DNA from: Streptomyces sp. HB132
Lineage (GTDB): Bacteria; Actinomycetota; Actinomycetes; Streptomycetales; Streptomycetaceae
Assembly (NCBI RefSeq): GCF_016909575.1
Contig: NZ_JAFBGA010000005.1
Span: 62,001 to 126,000 of the forward strand
Direction: 5' to 3'
DNA: 64,000 nucleotides
The translations under genes were made by a program, and so were the position numbers. Positions 25,841 to 45,213 of the stretch are shown piece after piece. The stretch's first letter is position 1, and each line of letters begins with the position of its first letter. The notes under the pieces were generated by a model. That model did no database searches. It worked only from the letters and a program-made list of their open reading frames with translations, and was not told the origin of the DNA.

Positions 25841-25949
25841 CGTGTCACCTGAGTCTTCTGTATCGCGGGGGCAGGGCACCCAGCACGCTTATCCGGGGCC
25901 GCTCGACAGGCAAGCTCCCCGCAGCGCGTCACCGCGAAGTTCATACGGC

Positions 25950-26420
25950 CGACGTAGCGTCCCGAACAGCCAGGGGTACAGGTCTCGCGGACGACGCGGA
26001 CCGGACTTGATGTCCCGATTGCACCAGGGCCCGCGTGGTGAGCGGCGCTCAGAGCCTTTGAGACACACCCCCGATCGCCACGGTCTCATCCAGGGCCATC
26101 TGCCCGACTTCCGGAACATGCTGAGGGACTTGCCGGAGAGGAACTCCATCACCAGGCGCACGACCGTCCGTCGCCCGAGGCCCGTCCGACGTCATGGACG
26201 GTGACGATGTCGGAGTGTGACAGGCCGTCGGCAACGGCGGCCTCACAGGCGAACCGGGCAACCTGACGGCTGCTCTCCGTACTGCCGGACTCGATGTGGA
26301 ACTTGACGGCTACCGTCCCGTCGATCTTCGGGTCGTGCGCCTTCCGGACCTGCCCGAGCCCACCCGCCCCGATCGACTCACCGAGCGGTAGCGCCCGTCA
26401 AACACGGCCCCTGCCTGCAC
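25950..26420 (-). pseudogene. decayed Ser/Thr protein kinase fragment
   Basis: Split over several frames. One frame begins VFDGRYR (the usual kinase opening). Another continues GESIGAGGLGQVRKAHDPKI then VAVKFHIESG with the catalytic-lysine strand, and ends after SDIVTVHDVGRASGDG. A third gives RLVMEFLSGKSLS (hinge) and CNRDIKSG in place of HRDIKP. At least two frameshifts and the lost catalytic His show decay. No C-terminal or membrane part follows. Confidence 0.7.
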
Positions 26421-26567
26421 AGCACCCCCTCGACAGCCAGCGCGCCGCGTGGTGGTCCGCCCTCCATATGCCGTCGCGCGGCGCAGAATCGAACCGCCGG
26501 TGAAAGGGGGACCTGACCAGCCATCACGCACCACCGAGCTGCGATGCCCGTCTCCCGAACTCACAGA

Positions 26568-26620
26568 GGGTCGCCACTCATGCCTGCGGCGTTCATCGGC
26601 CACGGCAGCCCGATGAACGC
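26568..26620 (+). repeat. inverted 53-bp copy of the dioxygenase 5' end
   Basis: Identical in inverted orientation to 25764-25816. It lies upstream of the membrane-protein gene and is followed by sequence unlike the dioxygenase, so it is a partial duplication, not a second gene. Confidence 0.85.
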
Positions 26621-26672
26621 CGCGTGGAACACACCGTACGATCTTCGGCGGAGCCAGCAAGACGGGCAGACG

Positions 26673-27095
26673 ATGAGGACTTCGCATGCAAGGACAGCCC
26701 GACAAGAATTCGACCGGTGGGCCGGGCGGCAGCAGAGTTGGGGTGCCGGCCTGATCGCGGTCTCCGCAACCCTGTTCCTGTGGCTGGGCTACATGTTGCT
26801 GGTGCCGTTCGGCGTGCACGACAGCAGGGACGAAATCGCCTGTGACGCACCCGTGTTCCACGGGAGCGAGGGCGCAGCGTACAGCCAGGGCGCGGAGAGG
26901 CTGTGCAGCGCCGAGCGCGACTGGCCGGAACTGCTCACGATCGGCCTCCTGGCCGTGCCCCCCGCAATCGTGGGCGCCGCGCTGTTCACCAGCGGGAGCG
27001 CCCGTAAGCGCGCAAGCTCTCACGTCTTCCGCATCCTCGAGATGCAGGAGTCCGAGGAACGCGCACGGCGAAAGACCCGGCGAAACCCTGAGTGA
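26673..27095 (+). CDS. two-TM membrane protein
   Basis: 140 aa from the ATG at 26673; the open frame extends upstream through the copied dioxygenase segment, which I exclude. Two membrane segments (LIAVSATLFLWLGYMLLVPF; LLTIGLLAVPPAIVGAALF) enclose an external loop with two Cys. The charged tail ends RRKTRRNPE. It resembles no family that I recognise. Confidence 0.6.
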   Translation: MRTSHARTARQEFDRWAGRQQSWGAGLIAVSATLFLWLGYMLLVPFGVHDSRDEIACDAPVFHGSEGAAYSQGAERLCSAERDWPELLTIGLLAVPPAIVGAALFTSGSARKRASSHVFRILEMQESEERARRKTRRNPE

Positions 27096-27845
27096 AGGGC
27101 GCCTCGACCACCGAACTCCACCTGTCGTCCCCGGCGGTGCTGCACTCGTCACCAGCGCCTACCCGCCGGGCCTGATCGCCATACGGCTACGGCACATACG
27201 AAGCAGGCTTGGTGACATGCCGACCGAGTCCAGGCCGCGCGCAGGCTGCGACGCCTCAACAGGGGTCGATCGGGACGGTGTTACGAGCTCATGGCATCGC
27301 GCATGGGACGCATCAGCATAAAGGGACCTGTCCCCACCTACCCTGCACGCCTGACGGCGCACCACCAATGGCGTGTGGCGTGGGTCACTGTTGACCATCC
27401 AATCGGCGCGCATTTAATATCGGCAGGAATGGACAACCGCAGGGGCAGTCGGAAAGCAGCGTCATTCTCGACTTCTCGCGTGCGCCCATCCGGCTCGATC
27501 AACGGAGTTTCGGTAGGACATGGCGACACGCACAAGCTCACTCGAGGCGCTGCTGAACCCGCGAGGAAACCCATACAGACCGCGGTAGCCCGCGCCCGCC
27601 GCATTCTCTGCAAATCGGCTGCACCGTTGCCTACCCACCCCCACCAGGTCACGAACTCACGCCGCCACCTTCCCACCGCAGCGGCTCTTTCGCGCGGATT
27701 GTTTTCACTGCAGCCATCCCGACATCGGACTGAATCACGCAAAGCGCGGCCACGCCAGGCACGCGCCCACCCGATGGCGTGAAATTCGAGTTGCCCGGAA
27801 ACCCGGGATCCCGTTTTCGCCGCGTTCTTTTCCAGTAAGGAACCC
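27096..27845. other. intergenic upstream of the NRPS operon
   Basis: About 750 bases with a lower-GC patch (gcgcatttaatatcggcagg near 27409). It should hold the promoter of the NRPS operon. No gene is recognised. The NRPS site itself is AAGGAA before GTG. Confidence 0.45.
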
Positions 27846-30800
27846 GTGTCTTCCCCCCGAATACAGAACATCGATCAATCCGGCAAGGGGGCATCCCCCG
27901 CCCCCCTGTCACTGGCGCAGGAGCGGCTGTGGGTCATGGCGCGCATGGACGGAGACGCCAGCGCCGCCTACAACGAGCCGATGCCCTTCGACATCCGGGG
28001 ACCGCTGGACCGGGACCTGCTCATCCAGGCCCTGCGCCTGCTCGCGGCTCGGCACGAGGCCCTGCGCACGCGACTGGTGCCCTCCGGCGGCTCCGCGCTC
28101 CAGGTCGTCGACCCGCCGGAGACGGGATTCCCGGTGACCTTCGAGGATCTGACGGGACTGCCGGACGCGGTTGAGCGCTTCGCGCGGACACGGCGGGCGG
28201 TGGAAGGCGCTCCGTTCCGCCTGGGCGAGGAGCCCATGGTGCGCGGATGCCTGGTGGCGCTCGAACCGGACCACCATGTCCTTATTCTGACTGCCCATCA
28301 CATCATCTTCGACGGCTGGTCCCGCAGCCTGCTGCTGCGGGAGTTGGGCCTGGTGTACAGCGCGCTCCAGCAGGGGCGGGACACGTCACTGCCGAAACTC
28401 ACCTGGCAGTACAGCGACTACACCCGCCGGCAGTGGGACTGGATATCGGGTGAGGAGCCCTCCTCCCACGCCGACTACTGGGCCGCCACGTTGGCCGGCG
28501 CCCCGGCCGTGCTCTCCCTGCCCACCGACCGGCCCCGCCCGCCGGAGCAGGTGTTCGAGGGCGACCGGGTTCCTGTGACCGTGGAGGAGGACCTGACGCA
28601 GGCCCTCCGCAGCCTCGCCGCGGACAACGGTGTCACTCTGTACGCGACCGTGCTGACCGGCTGGGCGGTACTGCTGTCCCTGCTCTCCGGACAGGATGAC
28701 ATCGTTGTCGGGGCCCCGACGTCGAACCGCCGCAGTGGGAACGTCGAAGGCCTGATCGGCTTCTTCGTCAACACCCTCGCCCTACGGGCGGATCTGTCCG
28801 GCTCCCCCAGTGTCAGCGACGCCCTGAAGCAGGTGAACCAGCGGATCCGAGACGCCCTCAAGCACGTCGACCTGCCCTTCGAGCGGGTCGTGGAAGCGGT
28901 CAACCCACCGCGAAGTCCTGCGTACACGGCGCTGTTCCAGGCCATGTTCGCCTGGGTCCCCTCCATGCGCGACGAACTCGAACTCCCGGACGTGAAAGTC
29001 GAGTTGCGGGAGGACGCCGCTCACGTCCCCGCGAAGTTCGACCTGGTCCTGGCGCTGGCCGACGAGGGCCGCCACCTCGTCGGGGAGATCGACTACGCCG
29101 TGGCGCTCTTCGACCGGGCGACCGTCGAACGGTACATACACCAGTTCCTCCGGGTGCTGCGCCTGATGACCGAACGGCCCGAGGCCGAGATCTCCGACCT
29201 GACGTTGCTGGACGAGGGCGAGCAGCGTGAACTCCTCGCCACCTTCAGCGCCGGTGGCCCCGGGGACGTACCGGGCGCACCGGCACCGGCGGGTCTGTTG
29301 GAGCGGTTCGCAGCGCAGGTGCGCGAACGGCCGCGGCAGACCGCGGTGGTGGCCGGGGACGCGGCTGTGGACTACGCGACGCTGGACCGCCGGGCAGGCC
29401 GGCTCGCCTGCGCCCTGATCGCCCACGGGGCCGGGCCCGATCGCGTGGTGGGCCTGCACGCCGGTCGCACGGTCGAGCTCGTCGTCGGCGTGCTCGGTAT
29501 TCTCAAGGCGGGAGCCGCCTACCTGCCCCTGGACCCGGGACAGCCTTCGGAACGGCTCACCGCCATGGTGAGTGACGCCGCCCCGGTGATCGTGCTGACC
29601 GACCAGGCGGATACCGCGGACGCCGACCGGCAGTTGTGGGAGAACCTGGCGGGAGTGGAGGCCGAGGGGGCGTGCGACGAGGCGCCGGGTGTCGAGGAGG
29701 ACCCCGCCCGGCTCGCCTACGTCATCTACACCTCGGGATCGACCGGGCGCCCCAAGGGCGTGGCGGTGACGCACGGCAGCGTCGTCAATCTCTTCGACCA
29801 CTGGCGTGAACTCATGGGAGACGCCCCGGGTGAGGCGTCATCGGCGTGGTCGAGCATCGGCTTCGACGCGTCGGTCCACGAGCTTCTCGTACCGTTGACC
29901 ACCGGAGCGGTGCTCCACGTGGTCCCCGACGAGCTGCGGGGCGACCCCGGAGCCCTGATGGGCTGGCTGCGCGAACGCAAGGTGACCCAGGCGTTCCTGC
30001 CCCCGTCCTACGTCCTGTGGATCGACGAGGATCCGGGCACCCGACTGGCCGGGCTGAGTCTGCGTCAGCTCCTGACCGGAGTGGAGTCGCTGCCCGAGAG
30101 AGCCCTGCACCGTATGAGCCGGCTTCTGCCCGGCCTGCGCGTCTGCTTCGGCTACGGTCCGACGGAGGCGACGCTGTACTCCACCGCCTACACCGACCCG
30201 CAGCCGTACGATCGGTCGTGCCCCATCGGGCGGCCGCTGCGCGGCACCCGCCTCTATCTGCTCGACGGCCGCATGTGCCCGGTACCGGTGGGAGTTCCCG
30301 GTGAGGTCTACATCGGCGGGGCCAGTCTGGCCCGCGGATATCTGAACCGGCCCGACCTCACCGACGAGCTCTTCGTGCCCGACCCGTTCGTGCCCGGCGA
30401 ACGGGTCTACCGCACCGGTGATCTGGCGCGCTGGCTGCCGGACGGCAACGCCGAGTACGTCGGTCGGCGCGACGACCAGCTGAAGCTGCGCGGCTTCCGC
30501 ATCGAACCCGGCGAGGTCGAGGCAGCACTGCTGGCGGTGCCGGGGGTGCGGGAGGCCGTTGTGCTGGCCGACCGCGACCTGCCGGGCGGCCCCCACCTGG
30601 TGGCCGGCGTGGGGTGCGACCAGGAAGCCACGCGTACGACGTACGAGTGGCGCGCGGCCCTCATGGACCGTCTGCCCGACTACATGATCCCCGTCGTGGT
30701 GGCGGAGTTCCCACGCCTGCCACTCAACCGCAACGGCAAGGTGGACCGGACTGGTGTGCTGCGCGCCGCGGCCGAGGCCCACTCCGGGCGGGTCAACACG

Positions 30801-31840
30801 GCCGCGCCCCGCGACCACGTCGAGATGGCGCTGTACCGGATCTGGCGGCAGGTGCTGCTGCATCCGGACGTCGGAATCGGCGACAACTTCTTCGAGCTCG
30901 GCGGCACGTCGATCTCGGCGATCAAGATGGCGTCAGTCGTCCAGGAGCAACTCGGTGTGACGCTGCCGGTCCGGGACGTCATGCTGCACCCCACCATCGA
31001 GGCGCTCGCCGAGCGGGTGCGCGGCATCGGTGCCGGGGCTCCGCAGTCGACGGAGCCCGGCAGCTCGGTGGAGTTCCGCGCGGGCGGCGGCCGGCAGCGA
31101 CTGGTGTGCGTGCATCCCGCCGGTGGCACCGCGTTCTGCTATCTGCCGCTGTCCCAGGCGCTGCCGGACGACGTGGGTGTGGTGGGTCTCCAGGCGCCCG
31201 GCATCAACCCCGGCGAGTCCACTCTGCCCGGTGTGGAGGCGATGGCCCAGGAGTATCTGCGGCTCGTCGGTCCCCGCCCGGACGAGGCGCTGGTGCTGTG
31301 CGGGCTCTCCTACGGCGGCCTGATCGCCTACGAGATGGGCCGCCGCCTGGTGGAGGCCGGACACGAGAGGGTGAGTGTGGTCCTGCTCGACACCCACGGC
31401 ACGGAGGACGCGGCGCAGCGCGCCGCGATCGCGCCGGTCGGCATGGAGGAGTTCCGGGAGAAGCTGGTGCGATTCAACGGCATGTACCCGGGCATCGACG
31501 ACGACCAGGTGTGCCGGTATCTGACCGTCTACAACCATCACCGCGAGACGGCGCGCGACTACGTCGTACCCGGATCGCCGGCCCGCGTCGTGCTGATGCA
31601 GGCGATGGCTGTGGAGGACGAGGACGGCGGCGGTGCGGCCGAACGCCTCCGCGCGTTCTGGCGGAGCCGCGTCAGCGGTCAGTTCGTCGTCGAGCCGGTG
31701 GCCTGTGGTCACTGGGACATGTTGGAGAGCGACGAACTGCCTCGCGTTGCGGGCGTCCTTGCCGCTGAGCTGGACCGGCTGGCAACCGGTCCGGGCGGGG
31801 CCGGGGCGGAGCGCATGACACTCACTGGTACGTCGGAGGC

Positions 31841-31844
<4 letters not shown>
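27846..31844 (+). CDS. NRPS, C-A-T-TE
   Basis: 1332 aa. Condensation (20-460) with active HHIIFDG; adenylation (480-1000) with YTSGSTGRPKG; carrier with LGGTS; C-terminal thioesterase with GLSYGG, and His in CGHWDM. Specificity residues read by eye give D-A-H-F-L-G-G-L-Y-K, which I cannot match. There is no epimerase. GTG at 27846 follows AAGGAA. A free-standing extension-and-release module implies an acyl donor from elsewhere: a second NRPS, a CoA starter, or the neighbouring megasynthase. It overlaps the next gene (ATGA), so the two are co-translated. Confidence 0.95.
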
Positions 31845-41206
<9,362 letters not shown>

Positions 41207-41289
41207 CCCCCTGCCCGCTCCCCCCCCGGTCGAGTGTCGCGGCCCGCGGTAGCAGGGCCTGACCCGCTGGACATCAAGGGCCCACGGAC

Positions 41290-41353
41290 CCGGGTGTTGC
41301 AGTCGTCCGGACCTGTCCACAGGCTCACCGGCCCGGACGACTGCAACACCCGG
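41290..41353 (+). terminator. strong hairpin after the megasynthase
   Basis: A 21-bp perfect stem (41290-41310 with 41333-41353) and 22-nt loop lie 84 bp after the NRPS-PKS stop and about 100 bp before the TauD-like gene. There is no clear U-run, as is common in Streptomyces. It may terminate or attenuate transcription into the dioxygenase gene. Confidence 0.75.
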
Positions 41354-41455
41354 AGACGTGCGAGGCGGACGACGGGATCCACGACGACTCCGCTCTCGCA
41401 GCATCATCTCGCCCAACTGCTCGACCGAAGCCTGTAACCCGTTCTGGAGGAAGTC

Positions 41456-42328
41456 ATGGAGTCATACGAACGCGAAGCACTGGAAGCCGTGACCACATGT
41501 CCCGCGCGGCCGTACCGCACGCTCACGGTGGATCGGATCACCCCCGTTCTGGGTGCGGAGGTATCAGGCGTCGACCTGTCGAGGGAGATCCCGGCGACGC
41601 AACTGGAGGAAATACGCACCGCGTTCCTTGATCACCACGTTCTCGTCTTCCGCGATCAGGAGATCACCGTCGAGGACCACAAGCGTTTCGCCGCCGTCTT
41701 CGGCGAACTGCGCCCCGTGAACCCGCCGCCGCCGGAGGGCGACCCCTACATCCTGGAGATCCGCACGACGTCGGCCGCGGCGAATGTGGCGGGCAACGGC
41801 TGGCACGCCGACGGCACGGCCGACGCCGAGCCGTCGCTCGGGTCGATGCTGTACATCACCGAGATCCCCGAGCCGGGCTGCGGCGGCGACACCCTCTTCG
41901 CCAACATGCATCTCGCCTACGAGATGCTCTCGCCGGCCATGCGCTCCCTGCTGGACCCGCTCACCGCCATACACGACGGCGCGCACGCCCTGGCGGGTTA
42001 CACCCCGCCCGCGGACTACGTCATCCCCAAGAGCGAGCACCCGCTCGTCGCCCGTCACCCCGAGACCGACCGCAAGCTGCTCTACGTCAACAAGGCGTAC
42101 ACCAGCCGAGTCCCACAGCTCTCCGCCCAGGAGAGCAGTGCCCTGCTCGACATGCTCTTCGACACCATCGCCAGCAGGCCGATCCTGCACTGCCGTGTCC
42201 GCTGGACCCCGGGCACCCTCGTCCTCTGGGACAACCGCTGCGTTCAGCACCACGCCTTGTACGACTACTACCCCTACGCCCGCTACGGCCAGCGCGTCGC
42301 CATCAACGGCAGCGCTGTGAAGGGCTGA
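41456..42328 (+). CDS. TauD/TfdA-family Fe(II)/2OG dioxygenase
   Basis: 290 aa. Iron ligands are visible: GNGWHADGTAD gives H-x-D, and a distal His lies in NRCVQHHALYDY, with the 2OG-binding Arg in RYGQRVAINGS. The size and layout are those of taurine dioxygenase relatives that hydroxylate amino acids, often on carrier-bound or free building blocks. ATG at 41456 follows GGAGGA. Probably a tailoring or building-block hydroxylase of the NRPS/PKS product. Which residue is acted on cannot be told. Confidence 0.85.
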   Translation: MESYEREALEAVTTCPARPYRTLTVDRITPVLGAEVSGVDLSREIPATQLEEIRTAFLDHHVLVFRDQEITVEDHKRFAAVFGELRPVNPPPPEGDPYILEIRTTSAAANVAGNGWHADGTADAEPSLGSMLYITEIPEPGCGGDTLFANMHLAYEMLSPAMRSLLDPLTAIHDGAHALAGYTPPADYVIPKSEHPLVARHPETDRKLLYVNKAYTSRVPQLSAQESSALLDMLFDTIASRPILHCRVRWTPGTLVLWDNRCVQHHALYDYYPYARYGQRVAINGSAVKG

Positions 42329-42335
42329 CGGTGCG

Positions 42336-42385
42336 ACCGTAGGAGGTGTCGTGCACGGGGTTCCGTGCACGACACCTCCTACGGT
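42336..42385. terminator. bidirectional terminator-like hairpin
   Basis: A 23-bp perfect stem (42336-42358 with 42363-42385) and 4-nt loop lie 7 bp after the TauD-like stop. The next gene is convergent (stop at 42696), so it can serve both strands. This is the cleanest terminator in the window. Confidence 0.85.
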
Positions 42386-42695
42386 CCCTGCGTATGCCGT
42401 GGCGCCCCATTCCCGTCGGCGAGGCGGCCACTCCTGTTGCGTGGTGCCCGACAGGAAGCTGTCCACCGGGTCCTGCAACGACGCCGCGTTCGCCCTGGTC
42501 GATGGGACATGGGCCGGAGACAGCGCCGACCCGATCAACCCCTGGCGCGAGAAACAAAGTGTTCGCGAGGGCGGGTGCCGTGTCCACCGTGGGCAGTGCG
42601 CCACCGTCGCACTGGAATCGCCTACGCGCACAGCACCGCGTGCGCGGGCTCGAACGAGGCATCCGCACGTTCCATGACCGGTTGGCAACGACCTC
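42386..42695. other. intergenic between convergent genes
   Basis: Long frames cross it but no domain is recognised. Probably the downstream flank of the terminator. Confidence 0.4.
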
Positions 42696-43925
42696 TTAGA
42701 CGGTCATTGCGATCTGCTCCCGGCTCCCTGCCGTACTCAGACGCGCGATGTCCACGGCCAGTCGACTGTGCACGTGAGCGATCAGCTTCGCAAGGTCGGC
42801 GCAGTACACGGACGGATTGGCGAAGCCGGTCTCCGTGCGGTAGCGGTGCGCGAACTGACCACCCCCGCACTCCTTGACCAGTGGGCAGGCCCGGCAGGGT
42901 CCACAGAGACCCGCCTCCCCGGCCTGGCTGGCACGCATCGCCGGATGCTGCAGCACAGTGTCAAAGGTGTGTTCCTTCACGTTCAAGCCGGTTGCGGCCG
43001 CACCGTCGTAGGCCACCTTCAACGTGTCCACAAGTTCGATGGTGCCGTCGGTCTCCACTACGACGAAATCCAGAGGCGCGGTGCCGAACACTTCACTGCA
43101 CGCAGTACCGCCGAGCAACTGAGCGATCAGCTCCTCGAACAGCCTTATCCGGACCGGCTGATCAGGTTGCGCGTACCAGTGGTCGAATACGCTGATCAGC
43201 CAGTCCGCATAACGTGTCTCGCTCGGCACGTGCCCAGGCGGCGGCGTGTCCCAGGTACCGTGCGGCAGGAGCAGATCGATGACTGGCGGCTGCCACGAAG
43301 CCAAGGCCTCGTACACCTCGACCGGGTCGTTAGCCAGGTCAACGGTGGCGAGCAGGCCGGTGAACAGTGGCTGGTAGGGCGCGGCCGTAAGGGCTCTCAA
43401 ACCGCGCGCCACTTCGGCGTATGAACCCCGACCATTGGCGAAGCGGCGGTGTCGGTCGTGATGGGCCTGTCCGCCGTCCAGGCTCACGCCGATGCCGACC
43501 CGGTGCTTGGTGAGCAGGTCGAGGTTGGCCTCCGTCAGCAGGACCCCGTTGGTCTGCATGGAGAACCTGACCTCGGCCGGCACGGCGGCGCGCACCGTCT
43601 TCACGACGTTTTCCAGGGTGTCCCGGCCGGCCAGCAGTGGTTCACCGCCGTGCAGCACGAACCCGACCGACTCCAACGTATGTTCCCGGACATGCTCAGC
43701 AACCCGCTTCGCAAGCGCAGCAATTGTCTCAGTGGACATCACCATGGGCTGAGCCCGCCAGCTCTGGTCCACAGCCTCGTACATGTAGCAGTAGTCGCAG
43801 GCGATATTGCAACGGCTGTGAACCTTGACGACAAACTGCCGGAAAGGGACTCCGCCCGCGCGTATCAACGCCGCAGGAGTAAGCGCACCACTCGCCTGAC
43901 TCGCTCGTTCCGGTGTCTCGATCAT
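42696..43925 (-). CDS. FxsB-type radical SAM/SPASM peptide maturase
   Basis: 409 aa. The core opens PFRQFVVKVHSRCNIACDYC, with the C-x3-C-x2-C cluster, then YMYEAVDQSWR, a signature of FxsB-like maturases, and FVLHGGEPLL. A SPASM-type region follows (CGPCRACPLVKECGGGQF). FxsB-type enzymes form cyclophane (aromatic-aliphatic C-C) bridges in small peptides. Here the upstream minus-strand genes include two small ORFs and one 95-aa protein. The start codon at 43925 lies about 165 bp before the palindrome on the precursor side. The enzyme is complete and in good codon bias. Confidence 0.85.
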   Translation of the reverse strand: MIETPERASQASGALTPAALIRAGGVPFRQFVVKVHSRCNIACDYCYMYEAVDQSWRAQPMVMSTETIAALAKRVAEHVREHTLESVGFVLHGGEPLLAGRDTLENVVKTVRAAVPAEVRFSMQTNGVLLTEANLDLLTKHRVGIGVSLDGGQAHHDRHRRFANGRGSYAEVARGLRALTAAPYQPLFTGLLATVDLANDPVEVYEALASWQPPVIDLLLPHGTWDTPPPGHVPSETRYADWLISVFDHWYAQPDQPVRIRLFEELIAQLLGGTACSEVFGTAPLDFVVVETDGTIELVDTLKVAYDGAAATGLNVKEHTFDTVLQHPAMRASQAGEAGLCGPCRACPLVKECGGGQFAHRYRTETGFANPSVYCADLAKLIAHVHSRLAVDIARLSTAGSREQIAMTV

Positions 43926-44053
43926 ACGCGCGCCCGGGTAACGAGGTCGGGCTGGAAGGCGAGGCTCTCGACCTTCCCAAGGCCGACTGTGGCCAGTTCC
44001 CCTGCCTGCGATTTACATTGGTCCGCGCCGCGTGGCGTGCCGCTCACGCCGCC

Positions 44054-44091
44054 CGCATGCTCAGGCACCCACGTGGGTGCCTGAGCATGCG
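44054..44091 (-). terminator. 38-bp near-perfect palindrome between precursor and maturase
   Basis: cgcatgctcaggcacccacg and its reverse complement form a perfect 19-bp stem with no spacer, so the RNA can fold into a very stable hairpin (loop within the palindrome centre). It lies between the precursor stop (44125) and the maturase start (43925) on the minus strand. It could attenuate the maturase relative to the precursor. It could also bind a dimeric regulator. Confidence 0.75.
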
Positions 44092-44124
44092 ATTTATCCG
44101 AGCCCATGGCCTTCATCTTGCCTC

Positions 44125-44361
44125 TCAGTCCGAGGGAGCAGACGAGTTGAACGAGACCCCGGGGGCCTCATCGTTGACTCGATCCAGCGCCCGCGACAGG
44201 ATGCTGGGGTATGTGGCCAGTGGGTCGAGTGATGTGCCGCCGAGATCCGCCAAGCGACTCGTCGCCGGAGCGGGGGTCGCCTCTGCGGCCACCGGGGTCA
44301 CCAGCACAACCGCCAACGCGGCACCGGCCACAAGAGCCTTCTTCGGATTATTCTTCTTCAT
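44125..44361 (-). CDS. candidate FxsB-type precursor peptide, 78 aa
   Basis: Start MKKNNPKKALVAGAALAVVL, i.e. a basic then hydrophobic secretion-like N-terminus ending near VAAEA. Then LADLGGTSLDPLATYPSIL and a tail GVSFNSSAPSD that contains the F-x-S element typical of FxsA-type precursors, close to but not at the C-terminus. GGAAGG lies 8 bases before the ATG at 44361. A GTG two codons earlier is less likely. The export signal is unusual for FxsA-like substrates, which are generally cytosolic. Assignment is from context. Confidence 0.7.
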   Translation of the reverse strand: MKKNNPKKALVAGAALAVVLVTPVAAEATPAPATSRLADLGGTSLDPLATYPSILSRALDRVNDEAPGVSFNSSAPSD

Positions 44362-44441
44362 GATCACTGCCTTCCCTGAGAAATGAAATCCTTATGCTTC
44401 CGAGCACTGCAGGTTCACCGGCTCGCCAAACCGCGGGAGGT

Positions 44442-44609
44442 TCAACCGCCCCAGGTGACGTCGCCCGTGGAATCGGCCGCGGAGATATGAACGGTGGTGA
44501 CGACTCGCATGGAATGTGAAGGGGTGACATCAACGGGCGCCGAAAAACTGATGGCCACAAAAGCAACCAAGGCGACTGTGGTTATTCTTGCGCAACTGAC
44601 GAGAACCAC
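44442..44609 (-). CDS. small secreted-type peptide, 55 aa
   Basis: A GTG at 44609 has GAGGGAGGG just upstream. It codes MVLVSCARITTVALVAFVAI as a hydrophobic N-terminus, then a hydrophilic stretch and a tail DSTGDVTWGG. It ends 80 bp before the 78-aa precursor start and is on the same strand. The aromatic-Gly tail could be a second substrate for the radical SAM enzyme, or an unmodified exported factor. No homologue recognised; the coding claim rests on ribosome site, signal-like start and codon bias. Confidence 0.55.
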   Translation of the reverse strand: MVLVSCARITTVALVAFVAISFSAPVDVTPSHSMRVVTTVHISAADSTGDVTWGG

Positions 44610-44782
44610 GGAACCCTCCCTCAGGACTGATTAATTCCGGGCCTATTTTGTCTATCTGTCAGCGTCGCCCGCTCCTGCCGATGCCCTTACTGTGTCTGAC
44701 CGAGAGCCGGATGGGAACGAATGAAGGGTGGACACAATATGCAGTGGCATAAGCCGTCCACGCCGCACGATCGCGCTTCCGA

Positions 44783-45070
44783 TCACGGCCCTGCGACCTG
44801 GATAGCGTCGCTGGAAACGACTGTGAATCCGCGCAAAGACGGGTGCTCGGCAACGGCTCTGCGGGACAAGCGCGAGGCGATACCCACGGCCGCAGCGGGA
44901 CCGGAAGCGTCAATGAAGAAGCCCAGCGTCGGACCCGCCAGCGCGTCTGGATGGACAGCGACATGCTCGACGGTGTCGCCAGAAGCCGCGAATGAGGTGA
45001 AAATACTGGCCAGGTCTGACGGCAATCCCGTCCCGCACGGAGCCCGCAGGCATACATGAATCAGGTACAT
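44783..45070 (-). CDS. small conserved-type protein, 95 aa
   Basis: MYLIHVCLRAPCGTGLPSDL, then AVHPDALAGPTLGFFIDASG, with a hydrophobic-strand and helix alternation that suggests a compact alpha/beta protein. I recall similar Streptomyces proteins of the same size near small-peptide loci, but no function. It is the first minus-strand gene upstream of the two peptide ORFs. It could be a partner or a leader-recognition protein. Confidence 0.6.
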   Translation of the reverse strand: MYLIHVCLRAPCGTGLPSDLASIFTSFAASGDTVEHVAVHPDALAGPTLGFFIDASGPAAAVGIASRLSRRAVAEHPSLRGFTVVSSDAIQVAGP

Positions 45071-45213
45071 AACCCCATCTTCAGGCGCCAACATATAGGA
45101 CTACAACCACTCAAGCTGGACGTTTTGTGCCGGTGGCATAAAATGGCCACCGGAGCTGTGCAACGTCTGGCCTTGGACCTAAAATCCGGATGCATCGTGG
45201 TCGGTGCAGCCGG

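Noticed and set aside
26544..26672. Longer start for the two-TM membrane protein
   Set aside because: The extension encodes the copied dioxygenase 5' segment and is not part of the membrane protein.
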